Source: Xestospongia muta (taxonomy: Eukaryota > Porifera > Demospongiae > Haplosclerida > Petrosiidae). Taken from it: a stretch of DNA of 64,000 nt. Positions 1-15,700 of this stretch are shown in pieces (position 1 is the first letter of the stretch; the number at the start of each line of letters is the position of its first letter). The position numbers and the translations under genes were made by a program. The stretch is taken from positions 2,183,135 to 2,247,134 of the forward strand of contig OY848920.1 of assembly GCA_963693285.1 (NCBI GenBank), written 5' to 3'. The notes under the pieces were generated by a model. The model had not been told where the DNA came from, did no database searches, and worked only from the letters and a program-made list of their open reading frames with translations.

Positions 1-741
1 TGATCTAGCAGAATTCTATTACTGATATGAGTATTGATTATGGTGTTCTATTTTTAGAAGTGTATTTTTGTGACTACTATGATAATTGATTTATGTACAA
101 ACCTAATCAGTAATTTAGATTTATCAGGACTTAAACAAAAATATTGATGTTTTTTTGTCAATCGTTTGTAGTATTATTAGAATATATCATTTCTAATATA
201 TTTTACTTTTGTTGTGCATGTATAAATCCAATTACTTGGAAATAATTACCACTTCATGTAAAATGCATTATACAAGTATATTTAAACATAATATTTTAAA
301 TTACCTAATTGCTTTAATGCAATTGACAATTGTACAATAATATGAAGGAGAAAGTGAATCCAAATTTATATATCAATTTTGGATAATTAATTTTTGGTTT
401 AACGTTTTTAGAGTGACATATTAGTAGAAACATTTATATAGACTCCATTAAAATAAACACAAGCAATTATATCTCAAGATTTAATATTTTTTTAATAGTG
501 CTTTATTAAAGAAGAAAAAAATTACAATCCATAAACTAAACAGCAGATATGAGGTTAACAAATACAAATTACCATAATATTATGCAAAATAGGGTATACA
601 AAGAAAATACAAATTGAATAAAAATGATTGCAGTATGTCAACAAAAGTATATTATTATGAATAAAAAATGAACACTTAAAACAATGAATAAAAATAACAC
701 AGTGGGAAATAAAAAGTGTGAATTATTATTCACTCAAGTTA
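1..741. other. 3' flank of the first ankyrin-Roc-Death gene
   Basis: No coding exon is seen. Positions about 248-741 match 19508-20022, downstream of the second gene copy, almost base for base with small indels, so the tandem duplication included the 3' flank. A TTTATT at 502-507 (AATAAA on the minus strand) is a possible poly(A) signal for the gene ending at 742. The first 247 bases show nothing recognisable. Confidence 0.6.
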
Positions 742-3700
742 TTACAAATCTAACTTCAAGTATTGGCTTTGTACTTGTGGTTTACACAAATAGTCACGTA
801 TTTTTTGGCCAATAGTAATCTGGTCAACAATAGGACATTCAACTGCTTCAATTAGAGTAGACCATGTTACGTCTGAGGTCTGAGAATCCATCCACTCCTG
901 AATGACCAACGATAACCTTCTTGAGTCGGGATAAGGACTATAAAGATGGCTTTGGAGACTTCCAAACTTAACTTCGAGTGCTTCCCCAATTTCATGCCAT
1001 AGATATTTGATATCTGCTAATAGAACAAGCACATCACGTTTAACAGGACACTTTCTCAATAGATCAGAACGAGTTACATTTGTCCCTAATAAAATTAAAA
1101 TACAAGTATAGGTATATATTAAGTGAGTATATACTACAGTCATAATGACATAATCATAGTCATAGATCATAATTATATATTTAAAAATTATTATAACATC
1201 TAAAATACAAACATATGTATTACTAGTGATATATTTATGATATTTATTTTATATATAAAATAAGTTAGGAAACTGGGTTATTTATTTTTGGCTAATAAAA
1301 TTACCTTTTGTTAGGTTTATTATTCCAAAGCTCATTTCAGAATACATCTTAATGTCATCTTCAGTTAAGTTACCAGCAAGAGTCTAATAATAATAATATA
1401 ACTATTAAAAATGAACTAAAATATCATAAACCTACCAAAGGATTCTGTCCTGCAAAGATGCTAAATTTGTTCAGTTGCTTTCTTAGGGACATATATGTAG
1501 TACTTATTGTAACCATAATTCTTAGCTTTAGTGTAGTGCATATTTTCATAACATGGTCTACAACATCTCGTGAAACAAATTCGCTGGCCATTTCATCGAC
1601 AAACAATGCATGTATTAGCAAAGGGGAAATGGTACAATAAGGCTCACATTGACCGACAATAGCTCTTACATCTACTGCTTGCCCTTTGTCATCATACACA
1701 TCCTTATGCTGAGTGACTATGGCATGTGCCACATCTTCTATAGGACAAACACTTAAGCTGGCAATATTGCTTGTAAGAGCAAGCTTAATAGAGTTTGGTG
1801 AAAGAATACACTCTTCAACATAGCATGCTGGGCAAAGTTGCTTTTGAAGTGTCACAATTTCTTTAATAACAGAGCTACGAATTTCATTACACAGGACTGG
1901 ATCACCTTCAGATACTAAAACAGTTACGCAGCGATTATGCTCTGTAATTTGCACTACTACTTCAACACCCTTTATCCAGTGAATACCATTTCTCCAGATG
2001 TCGCAGGACATTGCTAATTGCTGTAAACGATTGCTAGACTTTAACTGGCCAATGGCACGATTTCTAAGGCAATGAGTATAAGCTAAATGAAGTAGAAGAA
2101 GGCTCACAAAACGTGAAGAAAGAAACTGGTTAGGTCTGGGACAAAAAAGACACCAACCATAACCATGAGTAATTTGTATACTTTCAGGTCGATCTTCAAG
2201 GACAAGCGAAGAAAAAAATAAAAGCTTTTCTGAAATCGAAGCAGACGAAGCTACATTGGTTTGAATTATATTTAAAACTCTGGAATCAACAACATGACAA
2301 AATTCGAGACTCAATAAAAAATTAACAATCATATCAGTATCGTAAGTAGGAAACACATCTTTAAGAGCAGAAACTGGGACAACTCCAGTGTTACTTGCTA
2401 TATTTTTGTGGACTTGTTCAATAGATTTAGGAGCAAACAATATGCCATTAACTTCACTTAGAAGAGTGTTTTTCTTAATTATTACCCAGTTACTTATTCC
2501 ATTTTTAATAAATAGAATTAACCCTTTATCACTAAGTGTGGACAATAAATCTGTTAGAACAGATGGGTTGGATGGCAACAAATCAGTATTTTCAATTTCA
2601 ATTTTTTCAAGCAATTTTTCTAAAGTTAAGGCGACCAAATCTAATTTTGTGTGTAGGAATGCGTTTAGAACGAAGCAATAATAGCTGATGCTTTCAGACT
2701 TATCTGAAAGAGCTTTACAACTCACTGATAGGTTGTTCATAAACCTATCAATTGCTTTACCTCCAAGGCGACGACAATCTATTGCAAAAAATCCACGATA
2801 CTCTTGATTTTTCAGAACTTCCCCTACAATAGAATCAATGTAAGGTCGATGTGTTGATACACTATCTGGACTGAGGAGATCAGGATGACTTCCAACAACA
2901 AGTAGCTCTGATTTTTCTTGCAATCGACAGCTCACATTTTCGATAAAATTAATCCAAAAGTAAAGATCTCGTTTAATTGTTTCACGATCGTCTCGCAAAT
3001 CCACAACAACAATGAAGCCACCAGGAGAACGTAGCATTAGACTTTCAAGAACTGCAGAATGGCTATTGTAATATTCAGGATGACCAGCAAAATCATGGAG
3101 GATAACATTACCAATTTCATGACTCTGGATTTCATGAGGAATAATACCAGCTGTTTTAGGTGTAACTCCTGTTACAATATCGTTTTGAGTAAACGTTACA
3201 TCTTTTGATTTAGTGGATCGTGAATAAATAACTTGAGTAAGAGTACTCTTGCCAACAGAAGACTTTCCACAGATAAACAATTTGGTATAAGAATCGATAG
3301 GACATTGATCTTTTCCTTGGTGAAATGGCTCAAAAAGCTTTATTATGTCATACCGGTTCTCATGGTCAGGTGGAACCATTTCAATAGCTGTGTATCCACG
3401 ATTGTTTTTTAACATAGGCTTAACATAGCCAGTTGAAAGCAAATAATGAATAAGCTCTAAAGAACCATTTGAACAAGCATAGTGCAGAATTGTATCACCT
3501 TGATTGTCTTGACAAGTAACCTATGAAAAAAAGGTAATAATCAATAGTGGATTTTATCAATTATTCAATTACTTTTTCTCTCTCTGTATATAATATACTA
3601 ATGAGAAAGTTACATTACATTACAAAGAGATAAGTCTAACACTTTAAGGACAGAAATATGGAAAAGCTTTTTTTTAAAACTAGCATTGATTATTGAAGAT

Positions 3701-4746
3701 GATGAAATGTTAAAATAAGTGTGTAATGTAATGTAAGTATGTAAAATAAGTAATGTTAAAATGAGTGTCTCACTTACAGACTTTACTGCCTCATCATTAG
3801 ATAATTGTTCAAGTATTAATCTTACAACTTCAAGATCACTATCTAAGGAAGCATAATGAAGTGGTGTCTTGCCCTACATACAATTGATAAGAAAGTATTA
3901 AGTGTAAGTTAAAACAACAAAATATGCAAAAATGAAATCAGTGGTAAATATTTATGATAATTTATTATCTTGAGCAGAAAAACTCAGTATGTGCTGAATT
4001 GTGCATACCAATTAAGTGAAACTGGTAAATAGAATTTATAAATTTTTTAATGATTAATTTACTGTTCTTTTATTATTATTAATAACTCATAGAACCTAAA
4101 TTACAGCATTAACAGACTAATATCATATAACATATCAGGAAACTTACGTCTTTTGTTTGTATATCAACCTTGGCTTTATGTTTCATTAAAAATGACACAA
4201 CTTCAACATTCCTAAAACATACTGCGTAATGTAATGGAGTGTATGGGTGCTATAAAAAATAAAGGAACTTGTTGTTATTACAAGCCAAACCAATGGAACT
4301 ACATTTTATGAAATAAACAGAGATAACAAGAGTAATAACTAAGTAGAAAGTACTGTCACAAATAATGACAAAAGCATCCAATGATAAAAATTACATGTTG
4401 TGTATGAACAGTGCTACTCAAGTACTGAACGTTTATTGTTTAACTTTACAATAACAACATACAAAATGAAAGTATACATGCAAGTATCTTGTATTAATTG
4501 TTTGGGAATATAACAACTTAAACATGATTATAAATTTCAAAAATCTTATAATTGTTTCGAATTTACTGACTTCAAATTAAAACAGTGACTACCGCTTCAA
4601 ACATTATATATATAAAAAACAATATATGCAGAAGATTATAGCAAGAAATAATGGTAAAGAGCAAACTTGTGGATGCTGTTTATTACATTTGTCACTTGTC
4701 ATCGTTGCTTATAGCAATACAATAAAACGATGAAAACAAACATAAC

Positions 4747-4801
<55 letters not shown>

Positions 4802-7800
4802 GTATATGTATATATGTGCCTATATAGTTAATACAGTTATTGGACTACCTGGCATGTTGTAGAGTAAAATTCTTAGATATAAAAAAAATTATATATATAT
4901 ATATATATATACATACCCATGATACAGTATCTCTTCCAATGTTTGACAGCTCTTTACGAGTAGGAAATTGATGTGGACAGGCGTTTAACTGAATAAAAAA
5001 TTAAAAAATTATCATAAACCGAAAGACAAACTGATGGAACAAAAATATTAATGATGTAAATAAACTAACCATATATTTTCCTTGAGGTTCTTCCATATAG
5101 TTAATATCAGCTCCAAGGCTAATACATTGTTGAGCTATTTCAATAGTTTCATTTTTAAAAGCAAGAATTAGCCTTTTATTCTGAAATAATATAAAAGATG
5201 CTCATGATATTATTTGTGCATTTTTACAATACAGACATCTATTGGTATCATCTACTGTTTTGATGTTGTCAACATAGTCTATTTAAAAAAGATTGTCTTG
5301 ATATAGATTTCAAAAAGGAATTTGAAATAAGGACTTAAAAATTAGTATATAACCAAAATTATTTAATAATCATGATGTACAAACCTTGACTATGGAGAAG
5401 TTAGGTCCTGCTTCATATAAAAGCATGAAGGCATCAACATTGCCAAAGTATTCTGCTCTTAATATAGGTGTGTACCCCATCTATTATATGAATAATAAGT
5501 GAGGTGAAGATGTCTGTATGCATTTATCTTACTACATCAAGAACATGTAAGTTTGGATTATGCTTCAGTAGCACAGTGAGTGTTTTTGTGTCTCCTTTTT
5601 TAGCAGCTATATGTAGAGCAGTCTCCTTCATCTGCATGTAATATGATAATTTAATAATAAATTTTGACATGATTTTGTTATTATCATTATTATGATCATT
5701 TTCAAGGTGAATAATCAACATACTCATGTCAAAATATTAGGTTAACATAGCAATGTATTTTAAATGATTACTATAATTTTGCTAGATTTAATCTTTAACA
5801 CAATCATTTATAATAAAATAATCAGATCTATTGGTTGATAATATTGATAATGCATATGAACCTAAGATATTTGGTATAAATATGTTAGACATCGTTATAC
5901 ATAATTGTATTATATACCATAAAATTTTAATATAGAAGCCTCTCCAATATAGGCACATCTCCAGTCCATACAACTAATATTAATTAGGTTTGCAAACAAT
6001 ATGTTTTGGCACCTACTCAGCAAAAATAGTATAAATCTTTTATTTTAGAGTCTGACAATTATATATGGACTGTTAAGTTTTTATTGCTCTAAAAGAACAC
6101 TGAGCAAGGATGAAAGACATCTTAATAACAATTTAGGATCAATGGTTAAGGAAGCAATTTTATAAGATGATTGGTTCATGTTATATGTATCATGTTAATG
6201 ATAAAGGTAAAAAACTCAGATACTTTTTAAAATGAATAGACTACAACTACTTTGTTGATAGCTATAAGTGACAAATCTCATTCTAATAGTATGAATAGGT
6301 GCTACTTGAATTCAGACACTTTTTGTCACTTAATTTACTTACTCCAATAACACCATTTGGCTGTCAAATTAATTTTAGGTATTTTATTTTAGAAATTATG
6401 CGATCTATACTGAAAAATAAGCTCAAAAAGAATTTAATTATAAAATTATGCTAATACTATTTTGAATGTTTTATTACTGCTATATAAGGCTTCATCAGTA
6501 TTAACATTGAAGACTAAAGAAGCTATAGAGTGAGTTAACTCAGAATCAGTCACATTTTATTCAACGTGCTTGTAGTAATAAGAGACAATACTCATTTGTT
6601 GCAATGCATATTATGTTAATGTAAATGTATGAGGGTTGATTACATTTGTTGTTCTAGAAGTTGTATGAATAATACAATCATATGATGAAAAGAAACACAC
6701 GTATATATATATATATAATTAACACATGGTACAAAGTTATTTTAGTAGTGCTTTGCATGCTATATGTAATAGGCAGAATAGAAGACACAATATACTTACA
6801 ATGTTTTGAGCATCAACATCTGCTCTATTGTTTAGAAGGACAGAAACTGCTTTTGTAAAGCCTTTAGAAGTAGCAATATGCAAAGAAGTATTTCCATCCT
6901 ATAATATAAACTCGATTATGCAAAGAATATAAATAAAGATAATTTATTAATTATTATTGATCGTCTCTTTGTTATTTTTCTAGACAATAACACTGTCTCT
7001 TCTTCATTTGAATATTTAATTATATTCTATTTTAAGATGGTCATAACTATTGAAGTTAAAACTAAACAACTATTGTTAAAATTTTTAAAAAAATATTTCA
7101 ATTTAATAATTAAAATTATATAGTAATTAGAAATATAGTCAACGAACTAACTATTTCTGGTGGTTATAAATAGATACATATCTTAATAACATTATTTAAA
7201 AGCTCACCAGATCATCATGGTTGACATCTGCCTCATGGTCAATCAACAAAGCTAATGATTGGTAATCTATATTAAAAGCTGCATAGTGTAAAGATGTTTT
7301 GGAATACTGAAAATTTAGGAAATGTGTAAAACAGTAAAGCAGCATATATAACTTACAAGATCTTTACTGTTGACATGGACTTTAGCTTTCAGTAAAATTG
7401 ACACAACAGTTGTGTTCTTATTAAGGATTGCCCAGTGCAATGGTTTCCTGTAACACTATAAAGAATGTAGTTATTCTAATGGGACACAATTTAATTTTTT
7501 TAATGATAATATTTAAAGCTAAAGTAAATTTATAATAACATCAAAGTATTATTGATGTTTAGAATGTAATTGTAAATAATATATTTTGTGCAAAATACAA
7601 TTTAATTTACCTCAATGATAAACTGGTGTAACTTAATACACATACAGTCAACAATTTGCTTCTACAACCACATTGGTTTTACACCTACTTTGCTATAGTA
7701 ATTGATCATGGCTTCAATTGAAACTATTAAGTTGATACTATTTCAACTGAAACTAATACAGTTAGTTAAGTTGAAACAATATCTATCTCTCGTTCAAAGT

Positions 7801-9698
7801 TTCATTATTGGACATAAACTATAAAGAGTACTTTTTGGCTTCTAGTTGACTTTATACATATTGAGTTAGACCATTTTTGGCTTTGTGGTAACTCAATATT
7901 GGGCTAACATCATACTGAAGAGATAATGGTGATGAAGACAATGATTGAAATTACAAAATGCTATTTTATGTGCACAAAAAGCTTTTATTATTATCATACC
8001 CTGCCAGTGATCTCTTTGCATGCACCATTTTCTAATAGAAAAGTCACTAGCTGCGGATGTCCATTTTTAGCAGCATAATGTAATGGTGATAGACCATGCT
8101 GTTTGTTGGGAATAAGAAATACTAAAGACATGTTGAGAAAATACACTATTTAAATGTCTGAATCAAATCAATGTAAATTAATTATGACATTTACTTACAA
8201 GGTCAGTGAAATTGATGTCTGCTCCACAATTAAGAGCCTCTTTAACAGAGTTGATGTCCCCTCTTTGACTGCCATCAATAAGTTTGAGCCTCTACATTGA
8301 ATAAATAGTATTTTTAATAGTATTCATAAGAATTGTTTATTGGATAAACATCAGTTATATATATGTCATGAAACATTCATAATTTTTTTTGTCAACTTAC
8401 TGCATCTATAATAAATCGTTCTGTACATGTTAACATGACTTCCATATAATTGACATCAGCTCCTAGACTAAGAAATTCAGTCACTTCTTTTTTCTGAAAG
8501 AATAAAAAAATGATAATGAAATAATCTATTCATGAGTACAGTGCAAAGATCTGCTGGTTTCATAGTTTATTTGGATGTGTATCTTAAATAGGGAAAGTTC
8601 TGTTAGTTTCAAATTCAATTTTCCAAACATATGAATGTTCGTTTTCATATTTTTGTAGTTATGTGTGTTATAATTATTGCTTGTTAAATTTCATAGTTAA
8701 AAGCAAACATGAAAAGTTATTATGGTAATGTGGTTTTCAACAAATATTGGCAGAGTGAAGTAAGGCCAAATAATAAACGTGCCCTACTGCATTGACCTCC
8801 CACTGTGTGAAGTATAGTTGAATACACCTCAAATAATAATATAATATAATATGACATATAGAATAATAGGTGACATAACCTATCACAGGAAATTAAGGAA
8901 TAAATGGCAGGGTATGTAAGATGCTTGTTAGCATGTGGTTTTTAGTATTGTTTATTTCTGTTTGTTAAAATAGGAGAAAAGGTGTTTAGTGACTTAATAA
9001 CAAGTCACATTGATGGCATAGACCCATTATGTTGAGGCAATAAGTCTTAAATTAAGGTTGTAATTGTTACTTGAGGCTTTATATATCCCCAATTTCAAAC
9101 ACTTATATAAAATAGTGATTCATTATCTTCTTTCATTTGGATGGTCCATTTTTTCAAAACTTTTAGAATTATTTCTTCATGTCTTTACAGCAATGAAATA
9201 AGAGCAACATAAACGTATTACAATAATGTGTTTATTTCTTATGTGCCTCATTTGAATGTTATATGTATATTTATATATTTATTATGAAATCAGAGTTCTA
9301 TGTGCATTATATAACCTGTCAAATAGGGAATTTGTAAAAAATCTTATCCTTTAAAAAATGTTGCATTGGCATGTTTATAAAACATATAGATTGATGAACT
9401 TTGGATTCATATTAACATAATACTATTGTTACATAATATAGCATTTGTTAATTAAGCAGTCTTTTAATTTATTATGTTGGTAGGTTTATAGACCTCTCAA
9501 TAATGACAGGACTAAAAAAGCCTTGTCAGGTATCTGCATAAACATGTTAGTCATTTATGAAAACAGAACTAGCCATTTAGGTGATCAGGTTTACTTTTTT
9601 CAAATATGAAAATATGAATCTGTTAAGTGGTATGTGCAGTGCGCACTACAATTGAAAATGTATGGATTATGAATCTCGTTAAAATTTATTTCATTATG

Positions 9699-9736
<38 letters not shown>

Positions 9737-12700
9737 TATACATACATACATACATACACATACATATATATATATCAAAAATGACTTTGAAATGTAGAGT
9801 AATAAGTAACAACATGCAAGCATACAAAACTTTTTTAAAAGCAATTATAATACATTTTTCATTTTAAACTTTAACATTTAAAAATTTTTCTCTTACTTGG
9901 GATAAAAGCAGAGATGCATTAACTTGACCACAGTCTTCTGCTGTTAATATAGGTGTGTACCCCATCTATTATATTAATAATGAGTAAGATAAAATTCTTA
10001 TATGTATTCATCTTACTATGTCAAGAACATCTAATTTTGGATTATACTTCAGAAGCACAGTGATTGTTGTTGTGTGTCCTTTTTCAGCAGCTATATGAAG
10101 TGCAGTTTCACCCATCTGCATAATATGATACAATTATTTAATTCGAGAAAGTATGGTCAGAATTACTATTATCAATATTATTTTTATTACTTTCTCTGTG
10201 AATATGTAATTTAATCATAATGATACCAGGTTATAAATAGCAATTTTGAATAAGATTACCAGGTTTTTGTAACGTTATCAAAGTTGCAAAAAAGGTTTTT
10301 GTAAGTCTTATAGCCTTTATAGTCTTGCTTCTTCTAAACATTTTCTTAGTTAAACTCTACAGGACTACAGCATCTTCACACATGATGATTTACTAGACTA
10401 CAATGAGCTCAAGGCTTATAAGACTAGAATAGGCTCTAGTGACAGCCCTGTTGTTATTTCTAACTATATGCTACAAGTCTGATAAAGGATGAATGAATTT
10501 ATGTCACATTACATATTGACACTGTTAATATGCCAGCCCTCAGGACTTTTAGCCCTGGGGCAAAACATATAGGAAATTATTACTAAATACTTACCATTCT
10601 TGGACTGCAAATTTATTTATGTTATGGCTACTTTATAATAAACAGTGTCAATTTTTAATGTAGATAAATTTTTTTCAATAACAATATGATGCAATAAATT
10701 TACTAAAAATCTTAATGTATGATTAAAATCTTAAAAAGGACTTATCACACTTACAATATTTTGAGCATCAACATTTGCTCTATTGTTTAGAAGAATAGAA
10801 ACTGCTTTTGGATAGCCTTTAGAAGTAGCAATATGTAAAGAAGTATTTCCATCCTATAAAATAAAATTGATTATATAATCAATACAATATATAATATATT
10901 TATAGATAATATATTTTTAATTATTATTGATCAACTATTGTTATTTTTCTATAAAATAATATTGGATATATAACTACTTAGAAATGGTCATAATTATAAA
11001 ATAAGCAGTAATTAGAAATATGTATGTGAACATGTTTTAATTGTTATTGTTATTAATGCATTCATATGTTAAATTTAAAAACTTACCCCATCTTTAAGAT
11101 CAACAGCTGCCTCATGCTCAATCAACAAGGCTAATGACCGGTAATCTGCATTAGCAGATGCATAATGTAAAGGTGTTTTGAAGTACTAAAAAGTAGTCAT
11201 GAAAGGGAAAATGTAAAATAGAGTAACAGTATAACTTACAAGATCTTTACAGTTGACCTCGACTTTAGCTTTCAATAAAATTGACACAATGCTTGCATGC
11301 TGATTAAGAGTTGCCCAGTGCAATGGTTTCCTGTAATACTATAGAGAATATTTAAAATTAAAACAACAATTATAATAACATTGCACAATTGTTAAAAGTA
11401 ATACATGTATGTATGTGTAAAAAACCATATATTATATATTTTATGATTATACCATTCCTGTGATCTCTGTGATTGCACCATTTTCCATTAGAAAAGTCAC
11501 TAGTTGTAGATGTCCATTTTTAGCAGCATAATGTAATGGTGATAGACCATGCTGTTTGTTAGGAATAAGAAATACTAAACACATGTTGACAAAATAGCAA
11601 TTTAAAAAATATATGAAGTAAGTGAATGTAAGTAATTATGGCATTAACTTACAGTGTCAGCAAAATTGATGTCTATTCCACAATTAAGAGCTTCTTTAAT
11701 TGTATTGATATCCCCTCTTTGACTACCATCAATTAGTTTGAGCCTCTAAATTGAACAAATGCAAATTTTGACAGTATAAAAATATAAATTGTTTACTGTC
11801 TACACAATAGCATTGATAATCATACATACACACTATTTATTTTCCAAACGTACTGCATCCAGCATGAATCCTTTTGTTGATATAAATGATTTATTAAAAA
11901 GACAATGATAGCCTTCATAAAGAGGATCATAAAACTGCAGCTGTGGTTAAATTAACATTATGATTTGAAATTAACATATCAGAAAAATTTAGATGTTATT
12001 ACGTTATAAAAGTTGATAGTGGCTAATGCTCAACATATAGGAAAATGTATTATGTCTTTTATTAATATACTATTGAGATTACATTAACTTATGTAGTCAG
12101 TCAGCATAAGGTAAATTATAATTAGCTAGAAAACTATAGCATTTTCTAGTAAGGGCAGTGCACTATATAATTAAGCTTATTCTTCAACCTAGACATTAAA
12201 AAACACAAAAAGCTATTCTCAAGATTATTTTAAAAGTTTTAACAATAATATTATCATTATTTTTTTGCATATACTTTGCTATACACTTGAAATTTACTGT
12301 CATTAAAAGTATAATAATTTTGTAAATCATTACCATGTCTTTGAATTTGTTATCTGGTTGAAATCTTAACAGGAGATTCACAACTTCTTTATGCTGATGC
12401 ATTACAGCGAGAAGGATAGCAGTTTCATCAGCCTAAAATAAACTAGAATGTTACACATACTTTATTAAAATTAAAATAGAGTAATCACTATAGCCAACTG
12501 CTGGAGTTAATACACTTCATCTAATAGGTTTTTTTTTTTTTAATTGTTATCAAATTTAATAATTTGATCTTGTTCTAACAGAATGCTCATGCCTCCACAT
12601 TAAACAACAATATACAGGACAATAGTATTCATCACCTTGTTTAGGTTGGTTGAGTCAGCATTAGCAGATAACAATGCAGCAACTGCCTCTGTATGACCTT

Positions 12701-15700
12701 CACGAGCTCCCAAATGTAATGGTGTGTTTTCATCCTAAATAAAATCACATCAAAAATTAGCAAACCCTTGACATAAACTACATTTCCTAATGTGATAAAT
12801 GATTTTTCTTTTATGTATATACATGCAAATAATAATTATTGTTTCATTTACCACATTTTATAGATGTTTATTAGACTCCTATATTAATGATGTAATAATT
12901 GGTCGATATTTAAGTGTATTGTGTTAATACAACAGCATAAATTTCTTAGTTAGAGTATATTTATGTACGTACTATGTCTATGATGTCAACAGATATATAA
13001 GCATTTATAAACACTGACACAGCATCAGCATGTCCATTTTCAGCTGCAAGGTGAAGTGGACTCTTTCTCATCTAAAAATCATCAAAAACAAGGACAATTA
13101 ATTTTTTAAGCAACTATTATCTACAAACACTTACGATATCTTGAGCCCAAATATTTGCTTGAAAATTTACTAAAGAGCAACAGACTTTAGCATGCCCATT
13201 CCTAGCAGCTAAATGCAATGGTGTCTGTAAGTTCTATAATTAATAAAAAGTTCATTATATTTTCAGATTCTTGCAAAGAACTAAGACAATAATGGCTTAA
13301 TATATACTTGGTAACAATATAGCATCTACATGTTCAAAGAATAGTAGATTCACAAATAACTTTATGAAGGATTTGTTAAAATAATTTGCGTCAATGGATT
13401 TATACATCGTGTGAATTGCTTAGATTCTTCACATCATGTGCAGTTAGTCCATTGATATAGTAGATGATTGTACATCTTTAGTTAGGGATCAAGTCTTTCC
13501 ATTTACTCAATAAAAATATCAATACATAGCCAATATTGGATAGAAAGAAATCACACATCAATTGTAGATGACAAAATTTTGCAAATGGAGGAAAAGTCAC
13601 AAAATCACAAAATATGTGCTTCAAAACTTTAGTGCTATTAGGTTCACAAATCCAACATGTTTATAATTTTTATTTTGAACAAGTAACTATGCCTAGCTTT
13701 ATTCTGTTAATTACATGGTAAATTTTACCATTAAATATTTAATGTATGGAGATGTAAATTTAAATTATAATATTTTCAATATTGACTCAACTTTTGCAAA
13801 ATGTTTTGCCACTTACACTGTTTTTGATCTCAACATTTGCTTCAGCAGCTATTAATATGTCAACTACATTGTCATGTCCTTCTTTTGCTGCATAATGAAG
13901 TGCACTCATGTCTAACTGCATGAAGAAGACATCAGTATATAATAAACTAATAGTAGTTGATAATTAAAATTTGAATATTAACTTAAAATTTGTTTGTTAT
14001 ATAACTTTAAATTATCATTAAGGCTACAGAGTTTTGAATTCAACAACATAAATTGTTTTTGTAATCTGAAAAAATTCCTGGTTACCATATACAGATATTT
14101 TGTTCTATTGATAATAACGATATAAGTTATAATCAATAGAACAAAACTACAGCGACAATTATACTCAAAGTCCTCAAAGTAATGAAATTATAATGATATC
14201 AATAATTATCACCTAAAAATTTGTACATATGGACATGCATTTACTGATACATGTTGTTTTTAATATTATAAATTTTATATTAAAGTTCAGGTTTGTCTGG
14301 TGATGCTCTAGACATAGTGTATGTATCAAAACAAAGTTTTGTGTATGTACAAAAATGAAGATAATAATAATAACCAACATAAAGATATAGGTGCTTCATC
14401 AGTAGTATATCTGAATAAATCTAGTAATACTGATGTGACATGTGTCAATGCATGATAAACATTTTCAGTTAGTAAATTAAACAAAATGAAAGTAGTATCT
14501 TACCCATCCAGTGTCATCAATGTCTGCTCCCTGAGATATAAAGTACTTGACACTTTCGTCATCTCCTTCACTGGCAGCAAATAACTATAAAAATCGTTCA
14601 GACATTGGTTTTATTATTGTTACTATTAAAACAAGACAGCAATTACTAATTTGTCCTTAATGGAACATTGGTTATGTAACAGCTAGAAACTTAATGAATA
14701 TTATTGCAACATATATCTATATCACGAAAATAACATTGCTCTTTTATTTATGCCTATATATGTTAATAAATTTATCATCCTAACATAGTTTGAATGGTAC
14801 ATGTAAAAGACAAATAATTATGGCTCCTTTTAAACCTTAGAACCATCATGTCATGTAAAGACCTATGATCAGCCTACATATAATAATATTAGACTGACAG
14901 TGATTTCCAACTTGCTTCATGTTTGAAGTTGTTATCTATCTAATCCCAAGCAGTTGGAGAAAAACATTTGATTTATTTTATACTAGTCCAAATAGTCTGG
15001 ACATGATGAAGTATATTTGTAATGCCAAAAATAAGCTGTACCTGCACAAAACCACTGTTGATCATGCTAAAAACCATTCACATATTGTTTTCAATATACA
15101 CTGCTTTAGTAACAACAGATCCAATTATTAAAGTTTTTATGTTAAAGGGGTTATACTTCTGTAGACTTTATTATTACATTCTCAGTATCTGTCCATATGG
15201 AGGGTAAAGGAGTTAATTTCAAGCTGAGAATTGATATGAAGATATGATGGATGAGTTTGCAAACTGTATGTAACAACACTGAAGATGTAGGCATGCATGT
15301 GTTAATTTTAGGAATTTTACCTATGTTCGCTTTTGTTTCTTTAAATTTTAAATATGATTATTCTATTGTGCTCTCCATTTATTTTGGCTTTATCTGTTTG
15401 GCTTATGAAGTACTTAAGGTTTTTTCCTCTCATTACATGTAGTAGCTTACATTCATAATCCATTGTTATGTAGTGCATTTATGCAAGTATTCTTTTCACT
15501 TGTCAGCTCTGAAAGAATACATTAATGCAAAAAAACAATAAAAGCGTACACGCACACACACTTAAATTGATATACACATACCACGATAACCAAAACATTA
15601 GTATTACTTAGTACATTATATTATAACAATTTAAATACACTTCAATTACATTGCTTTTGGTTTTCCTCCAAGTATAGCTAATTAGATCATGAAACAATAT

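Noticed and set aside
1458..2681. Plus-strand open frames opposite the Roc-COR exon (also 21633-21899)
   Set aside because: They mirror the minus-strand coding exon, recur only because the exon is duplicated, and have no splice or promoter context.
9600..9827. Minus-strand frame rich in Tyr, Ile and Met
   Set aside because: It is the translation of the TA/CATA microsatellite.
5385..14584. Regularly spaced near-identical units suggesting a CRISPR-like array
   Set aside because: The units are translated ankyrin exons with introns of varying length; the genome is eukaryotic.
14919..15442. Several plus-strand open frames in intron 1 of ankyrin gene copy 1
   Set aside because: Short, overlapping, AT-driven composition, no domain and no splice signals.
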